A DNA stretch of 64,000 nt, from contig NZ_FZOI01000001.1 of assembly GCF_900188385.1 (NCBI RefSeq), forward strand, positions 1,146,608-1,210,607. The letters are read 5' to 3'. Source of the stretch: Azospirillum sp. RU38E. Its GTDB lineage: Bacteria > Pseudomonadota > Alphaproteobacteria > Azospirillales > Azospirillaceae. Each line of letters begins with the position of its first letter. Position 1 is the first letter of the stretch. This document shows, piece after piece, positions 45,301 through 55,171 of the stretch. The position numbers and the translations under genes were made by a program. The notes beneath the pieces are model-generated. The model did no database searches. It was not told the origin of the DNA and worked only from the letters and a program-made list of their open reading frames with translations.

Positions 45301-45538
45301 TCTCCTTCGCCGGCGGGTCGAACAGTTGAATCGGATGCGCCGGCATCACGGTCGAGATGGCGTGCTTGTAAACCAGCTGGGAATGCGCGTCACGCCGCAA
45401 CAGGACCGAAAAATTGTCGAACCAGGTGATGATGCCCTGCAGCTTCACACCGTTGACCAGGAATACGGTCACCGGGGTCTTGCTTTTACGGACATGGTTG
45501 AGGAAGACGTCCTGAACGTTTTGGGATTTTTCAGACAT
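45287..45538 (-). CDS. hfq: RNA chaperone Hfq
   Basis: The 83-residue product is a full Hfq: Sm1 motif ([25 protein letters not shown]) and Sm2 with YKHAIST. It forms a hexamer that pairs small RNAs with mRNAs. The C-tail is short, as in alphaproteobacteria. In Azospirillum, Rhodobacter and relatives it controls nifA or nitrogen genes, fitting its location after the ntr genes. It is co-transcribed with hflX. Confidence 0.97.
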   Translation of the reverse strand: MSEKSQNVQDVFLNHVRKSKTPVTVFLVNGVKLQGIITWFDNFSVLLRRDAHSQLVYKHAISTVMPAHPIQLFDPPAKENDHD

Positions 45539-45622
45539 TGGAGCAGCCTCGCTTATGCTCAGTTTATTGGGGCACCCTGGTGGGTACCCGACTACATCGA
45601 CATGATGCCAGTGTCCGGCAGT

Positions 45623-46345
45623 TTACCGGTCCATCCCAGCATCGGCAGATATGGTATCATCAAATGTAATAACCAAGGATGAAATAGCCGCACAGCTATC
45701 CAGCCTTAACGCAGGGGGAAAATGCCGCAACCCCTCCCCCCCTGCCGGCGTATGGCCGACCAGAATGGGGGTGCAGCCGGTGCGGTGGGCGCATTCCATA
45801 TCCACATCCGCATCGCCGATGAACCAGACATCCGGCCCCGGTTCGATGCCCGTGCCGGCCAGCGCCATGGTCACCGGGGCCGGATCGGGTTTGTCAGCGG
45901 CGGCATCGTTCGCCCCCACCAGGGCGGCGGTGAAGTAACCGGTCCAGCCCAGAACCTCCGCCTCCCGCCGCAGGAACCGGCCGGTTTTGTTGCTGACCAC
46001 GCCCAGCACCACGCCCCTTTGCTGCAGCAGCACCAGCAATTCCGCCGCACCGGGCAGCACATCCAGATAATCCAGATGATGCTTCTCGAAATGAGCATAG
46101 AAAATATCGCGGGCGCGCGGCCACTCTTCCCCAAAGATCAGCGGAAAACTGTCGCGCAGGCTGTGCCGCACCCGTTCATAACTTTCCTCCAGCGTCCAGA
46201 GTGGCAGGCCGAAATCAGCCAGGGCCGCATTGATGGAGGCATGGATACAGCGCCAATTGGTGACCAATGTATTGTCCCAATCGAACAGAACGGCGCGCGG
46301 CAGCCGGGTCGGGGCCGGCGGCGGGGTGATCATATCGCTCATCAT
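45623..46345 (-). CDS. HAD-superfamily hydrolase (phosphoglycolate-phosphatase-like)
   Basis: The 240-residue phosphatase has motif I LFDWDNTLV (catalytic Asp pair), motif II LGVVSNKTG, motif III Lys in ADKPDPAP and motif IV WFIGDADVDMECA. This is the Gph/NagD-like class with a helical cap. The substrate is not known. Its ATG overlaps the stop of the transaminase gene (ATGA). Confidence 0.9.
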   Translation of the reverse strand: MMSDMITPPPAPTRLPRAVLFDWDNTLVTNWRCIHASINAALADFGLPLWTLEESYERVRHSLRDSFPLIFGEEWPRARDIFYAHFEKHHLDYLDVLPGAAELLVLLQQRGVVLGVVSNKTGRFLRREAEVLGWTGYFTAALVGANDAAADKPDPAPVTMALAGTGIEPGPDVWFIGDADVDMECAHRTGCTPILVGHTPAGGEGLRHFPPALRLDSCAAISSLVITFDDTISADAGMDR

Positions 46346-47214
46346 TGCCCCTTCAGCAGCGGGTCGGCCGCCCCGACATGATCCAGATAGGCTCGGCGGA
46401 TACGCAGCGTCAGCGGGCCGGGCGTTCCATCGCCCACCGGCTGACCGTCAATCTGCACCACCGGCAGGGCGAAGGTGCCGGCGCTGGACATGAAGGCCTC
46501 TTTGGCGGCCAGCGCCTCAGTCACGGTAAAGGGCCGTTCTTCGAAAGTGATACCTTGGGCACGGGCACATTCCAGAATCGACAAACGGGTAATGCCGTTC
46601 AGGATGGCGTTGCTCGGCGGCCTTGTCACCAACACGCCTTCTTGCGTGACGATCCAGGCGTTGGATGAACAGCCCTCGGTGACGAATCCCTGTTCATCCA
46701 CCTGCCAGCCCTCATAGGCGCCGGCTTCGAACGCCTTTTGCTTGCCCAAGGCCTGGGGCAGCAGGGAAACGGATTTGATATCCCGGCGCTGCCAGCGGAT
46801 ATCCGGCAGGGTGATGACGGCAACACCCTTTTCCAAGGCTGCCGGCGACTGGAAACCGGCGCGACGGCAGGTCAGCACCAGCGTCGGCACGGGTTCCTTG
46901 GGAAATTTGAAATCGCGTGGGGCCGGTCCGCGCGTGATCTGTATATAGAGTGTGGCATTGCGCAGCTTATTGCGCCGCACCAACTCCCGCATGATGAAGC
47001 GCAGGCTGCCCGGCTTCACCGGCCAGGGAATGGATAATTCCCGAAGCGAGCGCTCCAGCCGCAGCATATGGCCTTCCTCATCGGCGAATTTGCCACCGAT
47101 GATGGTAATGACCTCATAGACGCCATCGGCGAACTGAAAGCCGCGATCCTCTACATGGACATGCGCCTGGTCATGCGGGAGGTAGCGGCCATTGACATAA
47201 GCGAAGCGGGGCAT
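46342..47214 (-). CDS. dat: D-amino-acid transaminase
   Basis: The 290-residue class-IV PLP enzyme interconverts D-amino acids and 2-oxo acids. The PLP Lys is in RDIKSVSLLPQ, with the family Glu in FVTEGCSSNAW and phosphate-binding GITRLSIL. The start MPRFAYVNGRYLPHDQAHVHVEDRGFQFADGVYE is typical of D-alanine transaminase (Dat) rather than IlvE. It supplies D-Glu/D-Ala. The trkA-dat-hfq order matches related Rhodospirillales. Confidence 0.92.
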   Translation of the reverse strand: MPRFAYVNGRYLPHDQAHVHVEDRGFQFADGVYEVITIIGGKFADEEGHMLRLERSLRELSIPWPVKPGSLRFIMRELVRRNKLRNATLYIQITRGPAPRDFKFPKEPVPTLVLTCRRAGFQSPAALEKGVAVITLPDIRWQRRDIKSVSLLPQALGKQKAFEAGAYEGWQVDEQGFVTEGCSSNAWIVTQEGVLVTRPPSNAILNGITRLSILECARAQGITFEERPFTVTEALAAKEAFMSSAGTFALPVVQIDGQPVGDGTPGPLTLRIRRAYLDHVGAADPLLKGQ

Positions 47215-47253
47215 GATTTCCCGTTAAAGTGATTTCTTGGGATTGCCAGAAGA

Positions 47254-48630
47254 TTAAAAGAATTCAAGCCTTACGGCGAACATCTTCTCAACCTTCTTCA
47301 CCTGTCCAACCTCCGCCAGGATAATCACCCGGTCGTTCGGTTTGATGACGGTAGAGGGGCGCGGAATAATCACCTCCTGCCCGCGCACAATGGCGCCGAC
47401 AATGATGCCGGCCGGCATCTTGATATCCTTCAGCGGCATATTGATCAGGGTGGAGGTTTCCAGCGCCTCCGCCTCGATCACCTCAGCGAAATTCTCCCGC
47501 AGGGCGTGGACAGCCTTGATACGGCCGCGCCGCACATGTTGCAGGATCGATGAAACGGTGATGGAGCGCGGGCTGACCACCGCGTCAATGCCCAGCGGCT
47601 GCACCAGCGGCTGGAAGGTCGTCTTGTTGATCAGGGTGATGGCGCGCTGGCAGCCATGGCGCTTGGCCAGCAGGCTGGCCAGGATATTGCCTTCGTCACT
47701 GTTGGAGACGGCGACGATGGTTTCCGATGCGCTGATATTGGCCTCTTCCAGAATGGCCGGGTCCAGCCCGTCGCCATGCAGCACCATGGTGCGGCCCAGT
47801 TTCTGGGCCACCTGGGTGGCCCGGCGGCGGTCGATTTCAATGATGCGGGCGGAAACACCGGGGTGTTTGGCCTCAATTTCTTCCGCCAGACAGAGGCCGA
47901 TATTCCCACCACCGACAATCACCACCCGTCGCGCCTCCCGCTCCTCATGGCCGAAGGCGGCCATGGCGCGGGACACATGCTTGGTATCGGCGACGAAATA
48001 AACCTCGTCACCGGCCAGCATCTGGTCATTGCCACCGGGGATGAATTGCTGGTCACCCCGGATGATGGCCACCACCTCAATGGACAGGTCGGGGAACAGG
48101 CCGGTCAACTGGCGCAGCGGCGTATTGATGATCGGGCAGTTCTGCGAACAGACCACCCCGATTACCCGCACCAGCCCATCGGCCAGCGGGATCATGTCAA
48201 AGGCACCCGGCACTTGCAGGCGACGGGACACGGCGCGCGCCACCTCAATCTCAGGGGAGATAATGACATCGATGGGCAGATGCCCCCGCGAAAACAGGTC
48301 GGCCCAGATCGGCTGCAGATAGGATTGGTGGCGGATGCGGGCAATCTTGGTCGGTACGTTGAACAGGCTGGCCGCCACCTGGCAGGCGACCATATTCACC
48401 TCATCCGCCAGGGTGACGGCGATGATCATGTCGGCATCCGCCGCCCCTGCCGCCTCCAGCACATTGGGGTGGGAAGCGAAGCCCACCATCGCCTGCACTT
48501 CCAACTGGTCGCTGATCTTCTGGATCAGTTCCTGCGACTGGTCGATGACCGTGACATGGTTGCCCTCTGATGCCAGATAGCGGGCAATGTTGGACCCAAC
48601 CTGACCGGCGCCGCAGACAATGACCTTCAT
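47254..48630 (-). CDS. trkA: Trk potassium transporter regulatory subunit TrkA
   Basis: The 458-residue peripheral membrane protein has two copies of RCK-N (NAD-binding VIVCGAGQVGSNIARYLASEG and VVIVGGGNIGLCLAEEIEAKH) each followed by an RCK-C domain. It gates the Trk K+ channel (TrkH/TrkG not in the window). It lies 4 bases after ntrX, the usual ntrY-ntrX-trkA order of azospirilla and rhizobia. Confidence 0.96.
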   Translation of the reverse strand: MKVIVCGAGQVGSNIARYLASEGNHVTVIDQSQELIQKISDQLEVQAMVGFASHPNVLEAAGAADADMIIAVTLADEVNMVACQVAASLFNVPTKIARIRHQSYLQPIWADLFSRGHLPIDVIISPEIEVARAVSRRLQVPGAFDMIPLADGLVRVIGVVCSQNCPIINTPLRQLTGLFPDLSIEVVAIIRGDQQFIPGGNDQMLAGDEVYFVADTKHVSRAMAAFGHEEREARRVVIVGGGNIGLCLAEEIEAKHPGVSARIIEIDRRRATQVAQKLGRTMVLHGDGLDPAILEEANISASETIVAVSNSDEGNILASLLAKRHGCQRAITLINKTTFQPLVQPLGIDAVVSPRSITVSSILQHVRRGRIKAVHALRENFAEVIEAEALETSTLINMPLKDIKMPAGIIVGAIVRGQEVIIPRPSTVIKPNDRVIILAEVGQVKKVEKMFAVRLEFF

Positions 48631-48634
48631 GGGC

Positions 48635-50023
48635 TTACTCCACGATCAGTTTGGAACCATGGACGCCCAGCGATTTCAGCTTGCGGTGCAGGGCTGACCG
48701 CTCCATGCCGACAAAGCTGGCGGTGCGGGAGATGTTACCACCGAAGCGTGTCACCTGGGCCAACAGATATTCGCGTTCAAAGACTTCACGCGCCTCCCGC
48801 AGCGGCAGGCCCATGATCTCCCCGCCCTTCTCCCATTTCAGCACCGTCGGCGTGATGGCGCCGATTTCCGGCGGCAGCATATCGGCGCGGATCGGTTCCG
48901 AGGCATCGCCGGACGCCATGATCAGCAACCATTCCACCGTATTGCGCAACTGGCGCACATTGCCCGGCCAGTCATAGGCCTGAAGTGCTGCCATGGCATC
49001 CTCGCCAAAGACGCGAATGGGCAGGCCGGCGGATTCCGACGTGCGCTGCATGAAATGGCGGGCCAGCAGGGGGATATCCTCCCGCCGTTCCCGCAGGGCC
49101 GGCATTTTCAGCGGCACGACGGACAGACGGTAGAACAGATCCTGCCGGAAGCGACCCTGTTCAATTTCCGCCGTCAGGTCGCGGTTGGTGCTGGCGATGA
49201 CGCGGACATCCACCTCCACCCGGGAGGTGCCGCCCACCCGCTCGAACGTCTGTTCCTGCAGCACCCGCACGATCTTGCCCTGGGTTTCCAGCGGCATGTC
49301 GGCCACTTCATCCAGATAGAGCGTGCCGCCATGGGCCTGTTCAAAGGTACCCACCTTGCGCCCGCCGCCCTCGCTGGCATGTTCGGTGCCGAACAGCTCC
49401 ACCTCCAGCCGGTCGGGCCGCATGGTGGCGCAGTTCAGCGCCACGAACGGCCCATCGGCCCGGCGCGACCGGGCGTGCAGCATCCGGGCGGCCACTTCCT
49501 TGCCGCTGCCCGGCGGGCCGGAAACCAGCACCCGGCTGCCGGTGGGGGCCACCTTTTCAATGGAATGGCGCATCTGGTTGATCGGCAGCGACCGGCCGAT
49601 CAGGTCCAGTTCCACGCCTGTGCGCAGGCGCAGTTCCCGGTTTTCTCGCTTCAGCCGGGCCGCCTCGATGGCACGTTCCACCAGCAGCAACAGCCGGTCA
49701 GCCTTGAACGGCTTTTCGATGAAATCATAGGCGCCGGATTTGATGGCCGAGACCGCCGTTTCAATATTGCCATGGCCGGAAATCATCACCACCGGCACAT
49801 CCGGATGGTCACGTTTCAGTTCCGCCAGGATCTGCAGGCCATCCAGCCGGCTGCCCTGCAGCCAGATATCCAGGATCACTAGGCTGGGGCGGCGCTGTGC
49901 CACGGCGGCCAGGGCCTGATCGGCATCCGCCGCTTCGCGGGTGCCCATGCCTTCATCCTCCAGGATGCCGGCAATCAGCATCCGGATATCGGCTTCATCA
50001 TCGACGATAAGAATGTCGTGCAT
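48635..50023 (-). CDS. ntrX: Nitrogen response regulator NtrX
   Basis: The 462-residue NtrC-family regulator has a receiver domain (ILIVDDEADIRMLIAG, Asp in LVILDIWLQG), an AAA+ domain (Walker A GPPGSGKEVA, Walker B GGTLYLDEVAD, WPGNVRQLRN) and a C-terminal Fis-type HTH (NISRTASFVGMERSALHRKLK). The sigma-54-contact loop GAFTGA is missing: the place reads FGTEHASEGGGRKVGTFEQ. It therefore probably does not activate sigma-54 promoters. Six bases separate it from ntrY, its kinase. Confidence 0.95.
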   Translation of the reverse strand: MHDILIVDDEADIRMLIAGILEDEGMGTREAADADQALAAVAQRRPSLVILDIWLQGSRLDGLQILAELKRDHPDVPVVMISGHGNIETAVSAIKSGAYDFIEKPFKADRLLLLVERAIEAARLKRENRELRLRTGVELDLIGRSLPINQMRHSIEKVAPTGSRVLVSGPPGSGKEVAARMLHARSRRADGPFVALNCATMRPDRLEVELFGTEHASEGGGRKVGTFEQAHGGTLYLDEVADMPLETQGKIVRVLQEQTFERVGGTSRVEVDVRVIASTNRDLTAEIEQGRFRQDLFYRLSVVPLKMPALRERREDIPLLARHFMQRTSESAGLPIRVFGEDAMAALQAYDWPGNVRQLRNTVEWLLIMASGDASEPIRADMLPPEIGAITPTVLKWEKGGEIMGLPLREAREVFEREYLLAQVTRFGGNISRTASFVGMERSALHRKLKSLGVHGSKLIVE

Positions 50024-50029
50024 TTTTCC

Positions 50030-52336
50030 TCAACCCCTCCGCCCGGCGGCGGTCATCGCGTCACGGTCGGCGGCAGCATCGAGAACAGCCGCGCCCGTCG
50101 CTTCGATGGTACGTGGCACCACCAGGGTCACCCGGGCGCCACCGCCCGGCCGATCCTCCAGCAGCAGCGCACCGCCGTGATCTTCCATGATCTTCTTCAC
50201 AATCGCCAAGCCAAGGCCGGTGCCCTTGGCCCGCGTGGTCACATAGGGCTCGGTCAGCCGGTCACGTTCCTCCGTGACCGGCAGGCCCTTGCCATTATCT
50301 TCCACCGCCAGCAACACCCGTTCATCCTCCACCGTCAGGCGCAGGGTGATTTCACCGGGCAGTGCATCGGTGCCGGCTGGTGTTTCCTCAATCCGGCCTT
50401 CGATGGATTCACCGGCATTTTTCAGCAGGTTGGTCAGGGCCTGACCAACCTGCCGGCTGTCACAGGTCAGCAGCAGCGGCGCCTCCGGCAAGGCTGCCTG
50501 GAAGCGGATCGCCGGATAGGCGGAGCCCTGCAGCACCACCGCTTGCCGGCAGAGATCCTGCATCGCGGTCGGCTTCATCACCGGCTGCGGCATCCGGGCG
50601 AAGGCAGAAAACTCATCCACCATGCGGCCAATATCATCGACATGGCGGACAATGGTGTCCGTCATGGTGCGGAACGTATCGGGGTCGCTGGTGATTTCCT
50701 TCAGATATTTGCGGCGCAGCCGCTCCGCCGAAAGCTGAATGGGCGTCAGCGGGTTCTTGATCTCATGCGCAATGCGGCGGGCCACATCGGCCCAGGCCGC
50801 CTTGCGCTGGGCGGACAATAGTTCGGACACATCATCAAAGGTGACGACATAGCCCTTCACCTCCCCGGCCACGATCTCTGCCGCCAGCCGCACCAGCAAG
50901 GTGCGCATCTGGCCATTGCGGCGGATCTGTACCTGCCCTTCCACCTGCCGGCCGGCGCGGCGGCGGATGCTGGCCATCAGTTCGGCCATTTCCGGCACCA
51001 CTTCCAGCAGGTCATGGTCGATCAGGCTGGCCGGATCCCCGACGCCCAGCAATTGCGCCGCCGACAGGTTGGGCAGGTTGATGCGGCCCTGATGGTCCAG
51101 CCCCAGCACACCCGCCGAGACACCGGCCAGCACGGCCTCGGTGAAGCGGCGGCGCAGGTCCAGTTGCTTGTTTGCCTCCACCAGCTCGCCGCGCTGGCTT
51201 TCCAACTGGCTGGTCATGCGGTTGAAGGCGCGGGAGAGGGAAGCCAGCTCATCCTCTGGCTCCAGCCCGGTATCGGGCACGCGCGCTGTCAGATCGCCGG
51301 CGCGGATACGGTCGGCGGCGGCGATCAGGGCACCGATGGGGGCCACCAGATATGTTGCAAAGTTCAACCCCATCCAGATGGCGGAAAGCAGCAGCAGCAC
51401 GGCAATGCCGACGAAGATCACCGTCATCCGGGCCTGCAGCGCAAAGCGCTGGCCCTCCATCTGGCGATATTCCTGAACCGCACTCTGCGTCGTGTCCATA
51501 TGTTCCAACACCCGGCTTTCCACCGGGCGACCCACGAACAGGAAACGGTCGAAATCGGCATCCAACAGGATGATGGCATTCACCCGGTTGCCGCTTTCGC
51601 TGACAATCAGCACTACCTCGCCCTTGCGGGCGCGTTCCAGATCGTTGGTGTTCACCGTGGTGAAATCAAAGGCGAACCCCAGGCCGAACACAGCGTCCAC
51701 CCGGCCGGTACCGTCAAAGATCACCGCTTCCGTCACGGAGCGCTGCAGCGCCTGCATCTGGAAGAACTGGCGGAAACGCGGCGGATCCCAATAGATCGAG
51801 GGCGGCAGGCGGGCAATGTCGTTGCGCATCACCTCCGCATCGCGCGACAGGGTCTGCTGGTGTTCCTTCAGATATCCCTCGGCCACGGCCAGGGATTCAT
51901 TCACCACCAGCCGCACCCGGTCGCTGAACCAGCTTTGCAGGCCGACATAGAAGAACAAGGCGGAGAAGATAGCCATGATGATGGCCGGCAGCACCGCCAG
52001 GATGGAGAAGACGGCCACCAGTCGCATATGCAGGCGCGAGCCCGCCATGCCGCGCCGCCGTTCCACCCACAGCGCCACGATGCGCCTTGCCACCACCGCC
52101 CCCAACAGCAGCAGCAGCACGCCATCCAGCGTCAGCAACAGGGTGACGGTGTTCTGATCATTGCCGACGGGCAAGGTCTCGGTCAGTGCCGCATAGGTGG
52201 CGGCACCGGCGGCAATGGCGGCAATGGTCAGCGCCACCGCCGCAATGGCCGACAGGTGCCGCCCGCGTGACCAGCCGAAAATGCGCCGCCACAGCCCTTG
52301 CGACGGGGGCGTCACGTCGGGTGCCACATCAATCAT
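50030..52336 (-). CDS. ntrY: Nitrogen sensor histidine kinase NtrY
   Basis: The 768-residue membrane kinase has N-terminal helices (LSAIAAVALTIAAIAAGAATYA, TVTLLLTLDGVLLLLLGAVVA, VFSILAVLPAIIMAIFSALFF), a periplasmic region, another helix, HAMP (LIAAADRIRAGDLTARVPD), PAS, HisKA (RRIAHEIKNPLTPIQLSAERLRRKY) and HATPase (NLLKNAGESIEG; GTGLGLAIVKKIMEDHGG). It pairs with NtrX. The ATG at 52336 was chosen; a TTG at 52366 is in frame and neither has a strong site. Confidence 0.94.
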   Translation of the reverse strand: MIDVAPDVTPPSQGLWRRIFGWSRGRHLSAIAAVALTIAAIAAGAATYAALTETLPVGNDQNTVTLLLTLDGVLLLLLGAVVARRIVALWVERRRGMAGSRLHMRLVAVFSILAVLPAIIMAIFSALFFYVGLQSWFSDRVRLVVNESLAVAEGYLKEHQQTLSRDAEVMRNDIARLPPSIYWDPPRFRQFFQMQALQRSVTEAVIFDGTGRVDAVFGLGFAFDFTTVNTNDLERARKGEVVLIVSESGNRVNAIILLDADFDRFLFVGRPVESRVLEHMDTTQSAVQEYRQMEGQRFALQARMTVIFVGIAVLLLLSAIWMGLNFATYLVAPIGALIAAADRIRAGDLTARVPDTGLEPEDELASLSRAFNRMTSQLESQRGELVEANKQLDLRRRFTEAVLAGVSAGVLGLDHQGRINLPNLSAAQLLGVGDPASLIDHDLLEVVPEMAELMASIRRRAGRQVEGQVQIRRNGQMRTLLVRLAAEIVAGEVKGYVVTFDDVSELLSAQRKAAWADVARRIAHEIKNPLTPIQLSAERLRRKYLKEITSDPDTFRTMTDTIVRHVDDIGRMVDEFSAFARMPQPVMKPTAMQDLCRQAVVLQGSAYPAIRFQAALPEAPLLLTCDSRQVGQALTNLLKNAGESIEGRIEETPAGTDALPGEITLRLTVEDERVLLAVEDNGKGLPVTEERDRLTEPYVTTRAKGTGLGLAIVKKIMEDHGGALLLEDRPGGGARVTLVVPRTIEATGAAVLDAAADRDAMTAAGRRG

Positions 52337-52597
52337 GCGGCACCGAAGTAAGGGGAATGACGTCAAACAATCCGGTAGGGAGCAAAGCGTCTGCCTTGGC
52401 TGAACGGTATCTGCACGAAGCAGAACTGTTACCAGAAAGCTACACTATGCGCCAGCCCGCAACGTGACAAAGCTGCCACAAGATGTGGTTGGACAGGGTG
52501 AATGTGAACAGCTGTCGATAGCACTGATCGGCAAGCCCTGATCCCCCTCCAAACTGCCGGCGCACAGGACGTTCCCTGTACCCCGGCAATCCGGCTT
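52337..52597 (-). promoter_or_regulatory. ntrC-ntrY spacer with hairpin and candidate promoter
   Basis: In this 261-base gap, an interrupted stem (CCGG and CCTGT pairings, about 52557-52590) follows the ntrC stop and could end the upstream transcript. Reading leftward, TTGTCA (52465-52470) and TAGTGT (52442-52447) are 17 bases apart and look like a sigma-70-type promoter about 100 bases before ntrY. ntrYX may thus be expressed apart from ntrBC. Confidence 0.4.
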
Positions 52598-54046
52598 TTA
52601 CTTCAACCCCCGCACCACCTGGATATCCAGGTCACGGATCTTCTTGCGCAAGGTATTGCGGTTCAGCCCCAACATATGGGCGGCCTTGATCTGATTGCCC
52701 CTGGTCGCGGTCAGCGACAGGGACAGCAACGGCCGTTCCACCTCCCGCAGGATGCGGTCATAAAGGCCGGCGGCCGGAATGCCGTCCTTATGCGCCGCGA
52801 AATATTCCCGCAGATGCCGTTCAACAGCGGCACTCAAGCCCTCATTCACCGGTTCCTGTGTGGGGGCGGCGGCCGGGTTGGTCTCCGCCAGTTCGGTATC
52901 GATGACATCCAGGCTGATGATCTCCTGGGAATAGAGTGCCGCCAGCCGCTGCACCATATTTTCCAGTTCACGCACATTGCCCGGCCAGCGATAGCGTTTC
53001 AGCCGGTCCATGGCAGCGTTATCGACGCTTTTGTGCGGCAAGCCCTGCTGTGCGGCCTGGTTCAGGAAATGCCGTACCAGGGCCGGCACATCCTCTGTGC
53101 GTTCGCGCAGAGGCGGCAGGCGGATCGGCACGACATTCAGGCGATAGAACAAATCCTCCCGGAACAGGCCCTGACGGATCAGGGTACGCAGGTCACGGTG
53201 GGTGGCCGCCACGATGCGCACATCGGTCTTGATCGGGGTGCGCCCGCCAACCGTGGTATATTCGCCTTCTTGCAGCACGCGCAGCAGGCGTGTCTGCGCC
53301 TCCAGCGGCATATCGCCGATTTCATCCAGGAACAGGGTGCCGCCCTGGGCCTGCTCAAACCGACCGGTGGACCGCATGGTGGCGCCGGTAAACGCCCCCT
53401 TCTCATGCCCGAAGAGTTCGGATTCAATCAGCTCACGCGGGATGGCCGCCATATTGATGGCGACGAACGGGCCGCCTCGCCGCTTGCCATAATCGTGCAG
53501 CGCGCGCGCCACCAGTTCCTTGCCGGTACCGGATTCCCCCGTGATCATCACCGTCAGGTCCGTGCCCATCAACCGGGCCAGGACACGATAGATTTCCTGC
53601 ATGGCCGGCGAACGGCCAATCAGGGGAAGACTCTCCTCCTCCTCTTCCGGCTGCGGCGCGGGGGTGGGCTGGCTGGCCGGTAACGGGGCCGACAGCGCCT
53701 TCTGCACAATCGCCATCAAGTCCTTCAGATCGAAGGGCTTGGGTAGATATTCAAAGGCACCACGCTCCGCCGCCTTGACCGCAGTCAACAGCGTGTTCTG
53801 TGCGCTCATCACAATGATGCGCAATTCCGGCCGCAGCTTCTTGATGCGCGGGACCAGATCAAGCCCATTCTCATCCGGCATCACCACATCAGTGATGACC
53901 AGGTCACCTTCCCCTTCCTGCACCCACCGCCACAAGGTGGCGGCATTGCCTGTCGTTCTCACTTCGTGCCCCAGGCGGGTCAGCGCCTGTGTCAGCACGG
54001 TCCGGATCGCCCGGTCATCATCCGCAACGAGAATGGTTGCGCCCAT
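52598..54046 (-). CDS. ntrC: Nitrogen regulator NtrC (sigma-54 activator)
   Basis: The 482-residue regulator has a receiver ([14 protein letters not shown], Asp in [13 protein letters not shown]), the sigma-54 AAA+ domain with Walker [19 protein letters not shown], intact GAFTGA ([21 protein letters not shown]), Walker [14 protein letters not shown] and a Fis-type HTH ([24 protein letters not shown]). It activates nitrogen-limitation genes with sigma-54. It starts 3 bases after ntrB. Confidence 0.97.
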   Translation of the reverse strand: MGATILVADDDRAIRTVLTQALTRLGHEVRTTGNAATLWRWVQEGEGDLVITDVVMPDENGLDLVPRIKKLRPELRIIVMSAQNTLLTAVKAAERGAFEYLPKPFDLKDLMAIVQKALSAPLPASQPTPAPQPEEEEESLPLIGRSPAMQEIYRVLARLMGTDLTVMITGESGTGKELVARALHDYGKRRGGPFVAINMAAIPRELIESELFGHEKGAFTGATMRSTGRFEQAQGGTLFLDEIGDMPLEAQTRLLRVLQEGEYTTVGGRTPIKTDVRIVAATHRDLRTLIRQGLFREDLFYRLNVVPIRLPPLRERTEDVPALVRHFLNQAAQQGLPHKSVDNAAMDRLKRYRWPGNVRELENMVQRLAALYSQEIISLDVIDTELAETNPAAAPTQEPVNEGLSAAVERHLREYFAAHKDGIPAAGLYDRILREVERPLLSLSLTATRGNQIKAAHMLGLNRNTLRKKIRDLDIQVVRGLK

Positions 54047-54049
54047 TTT

Positions 54050-55171
54050 TTAGGCACCCTCTCCGTTAACCCCAGCACCGGTGACCGGGAGGGAAACCTT
54101 GAAGATCGTGCGTTTCGGCACGCTCTCAAAGTCGATCACCCCCCCATGGTCACCGATGATCTTGGCGACCAATGCAAGACCCAGGCCGGTTCCATTCATC
54201 TTGGTGGTAACGAAGGGATCGAACAGGTTGACGCGCAGGTCATCAGGGATGCCAGGGCCGTTATCGGCCACACAGACCAGCAGGGGCAGATGCATCCGGC
54301 TGTCTGATCCCGCCACGGCCAGCCGCACCCCATGCTGATAGGCGGTGGAGAGCATGATCTCCCCCCCCTGTTCCGGGCAGGCCTCGGCCGCGTTCTTCAC
54401 CAGATTAAGGAAGACCTGGACCAACTGGTCGCGGTTGCCCAGCACCGGCGGCAGGGAAGGATCATATTTCTCAATAAAGCGGATATGGCGGGCAAAGCCG
54501 GTCTGGGCGATGCGGCGCACATGTTCCAGCACGGCATGGATGTTCACCGCCTGGCGCTCCAGCGGACGCCCATCGGTAAACACCTCCATCCGGTCCACCA
54601 GCGCGACGATGCGGTCCGCCTCGTCGCAGATCAGGCGGGTCAGTATCTGGTCATCTTCGTTGGCATTTTCTTCCAGCAACTGGGCCGCCCCCCGGATGCC
54701 GGACAGCGGGTTCTTCACCTCATGCGCCAGCATGGCCGCCATGGCGACGACGGAACGGGCGGCCCCGCGATGGTTCAGCTGACTGTCGATCCGCCGGGCA
54801 ATGGAGCGTTCATGGATGGTCAGCACCACCTGATCGGGCGGATCGCCCAGGGGGGCCGCCTGCATGGTCACGCTGTGCGGACCGATACGCTGGGTCTCCA
54901 CACTGATCCCGTATTTGCAGACCGTTGAATGGGTCAGGCGGGCCTGATCCAGCAGGTTGAAGACGGGGCTGTCCTCCGGGATCAGCTCGCTCAGCGGCGT
55001 ACCCATGACGCGGGTGGCGCTGACATCAAAGAATTCCTGGGCTTCCAGATTGATGAAGCGGATCAGCCCATCGCCATCCACCACCATCACCGGGTCCGGC
55101 AGGGCAGCCAGAATGGCCGTCGGATCAATATCGCTGCCATTGCGGCGGGGATAGACCGGGCTGCGCGCCAT
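54050..55171 (-). CDS. ntrB: Nitrogen sensor kinase NtrB
   Basis: The 373-residue cytoplasmic kinase has a PAS domain ([26 protein letters not shown]), HisKA ([25 protein letters not shown], phospho-His) and HATPase ([42 protein letters not shown]). It phosphorylates NtrC under control of PII proteins. Its ATG shares one base with the dusB stop. Confidence 0.96.
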   Translation of the reverse strand: MARSPVYPRRNGSDIDPTAILAALPDPVMVVDGDGLIRFINLEAQEFFDVSATRVMGTPLSELIPEDSPVFNLLDQARLTHSTVCKYGISVETQRIGPHSVTMQAAPLGDPPDQVVLTIHERSIARRIDSQLNHRGAARSVVAMAAMLAHEVKNPLSGIRGAAQLLEENANEDDQILTRLICDEADRIVALVDRMEVFTDGRPLERQAVNIHAVLEHVRRIAQTGFARHIRFIEKYDPSLPPVLGNRDQLVQVFLNLVKNAAEACPEQGGEIMLSTAYQHGVRLAVAGSDSRMHLPLLVCVADNGPGIPDDLRVNLFDPFVTTKMNGTGLGLALVAKIIGDHGGVIDFESVPKRTIFKVSLPVTGAGVNGEGA

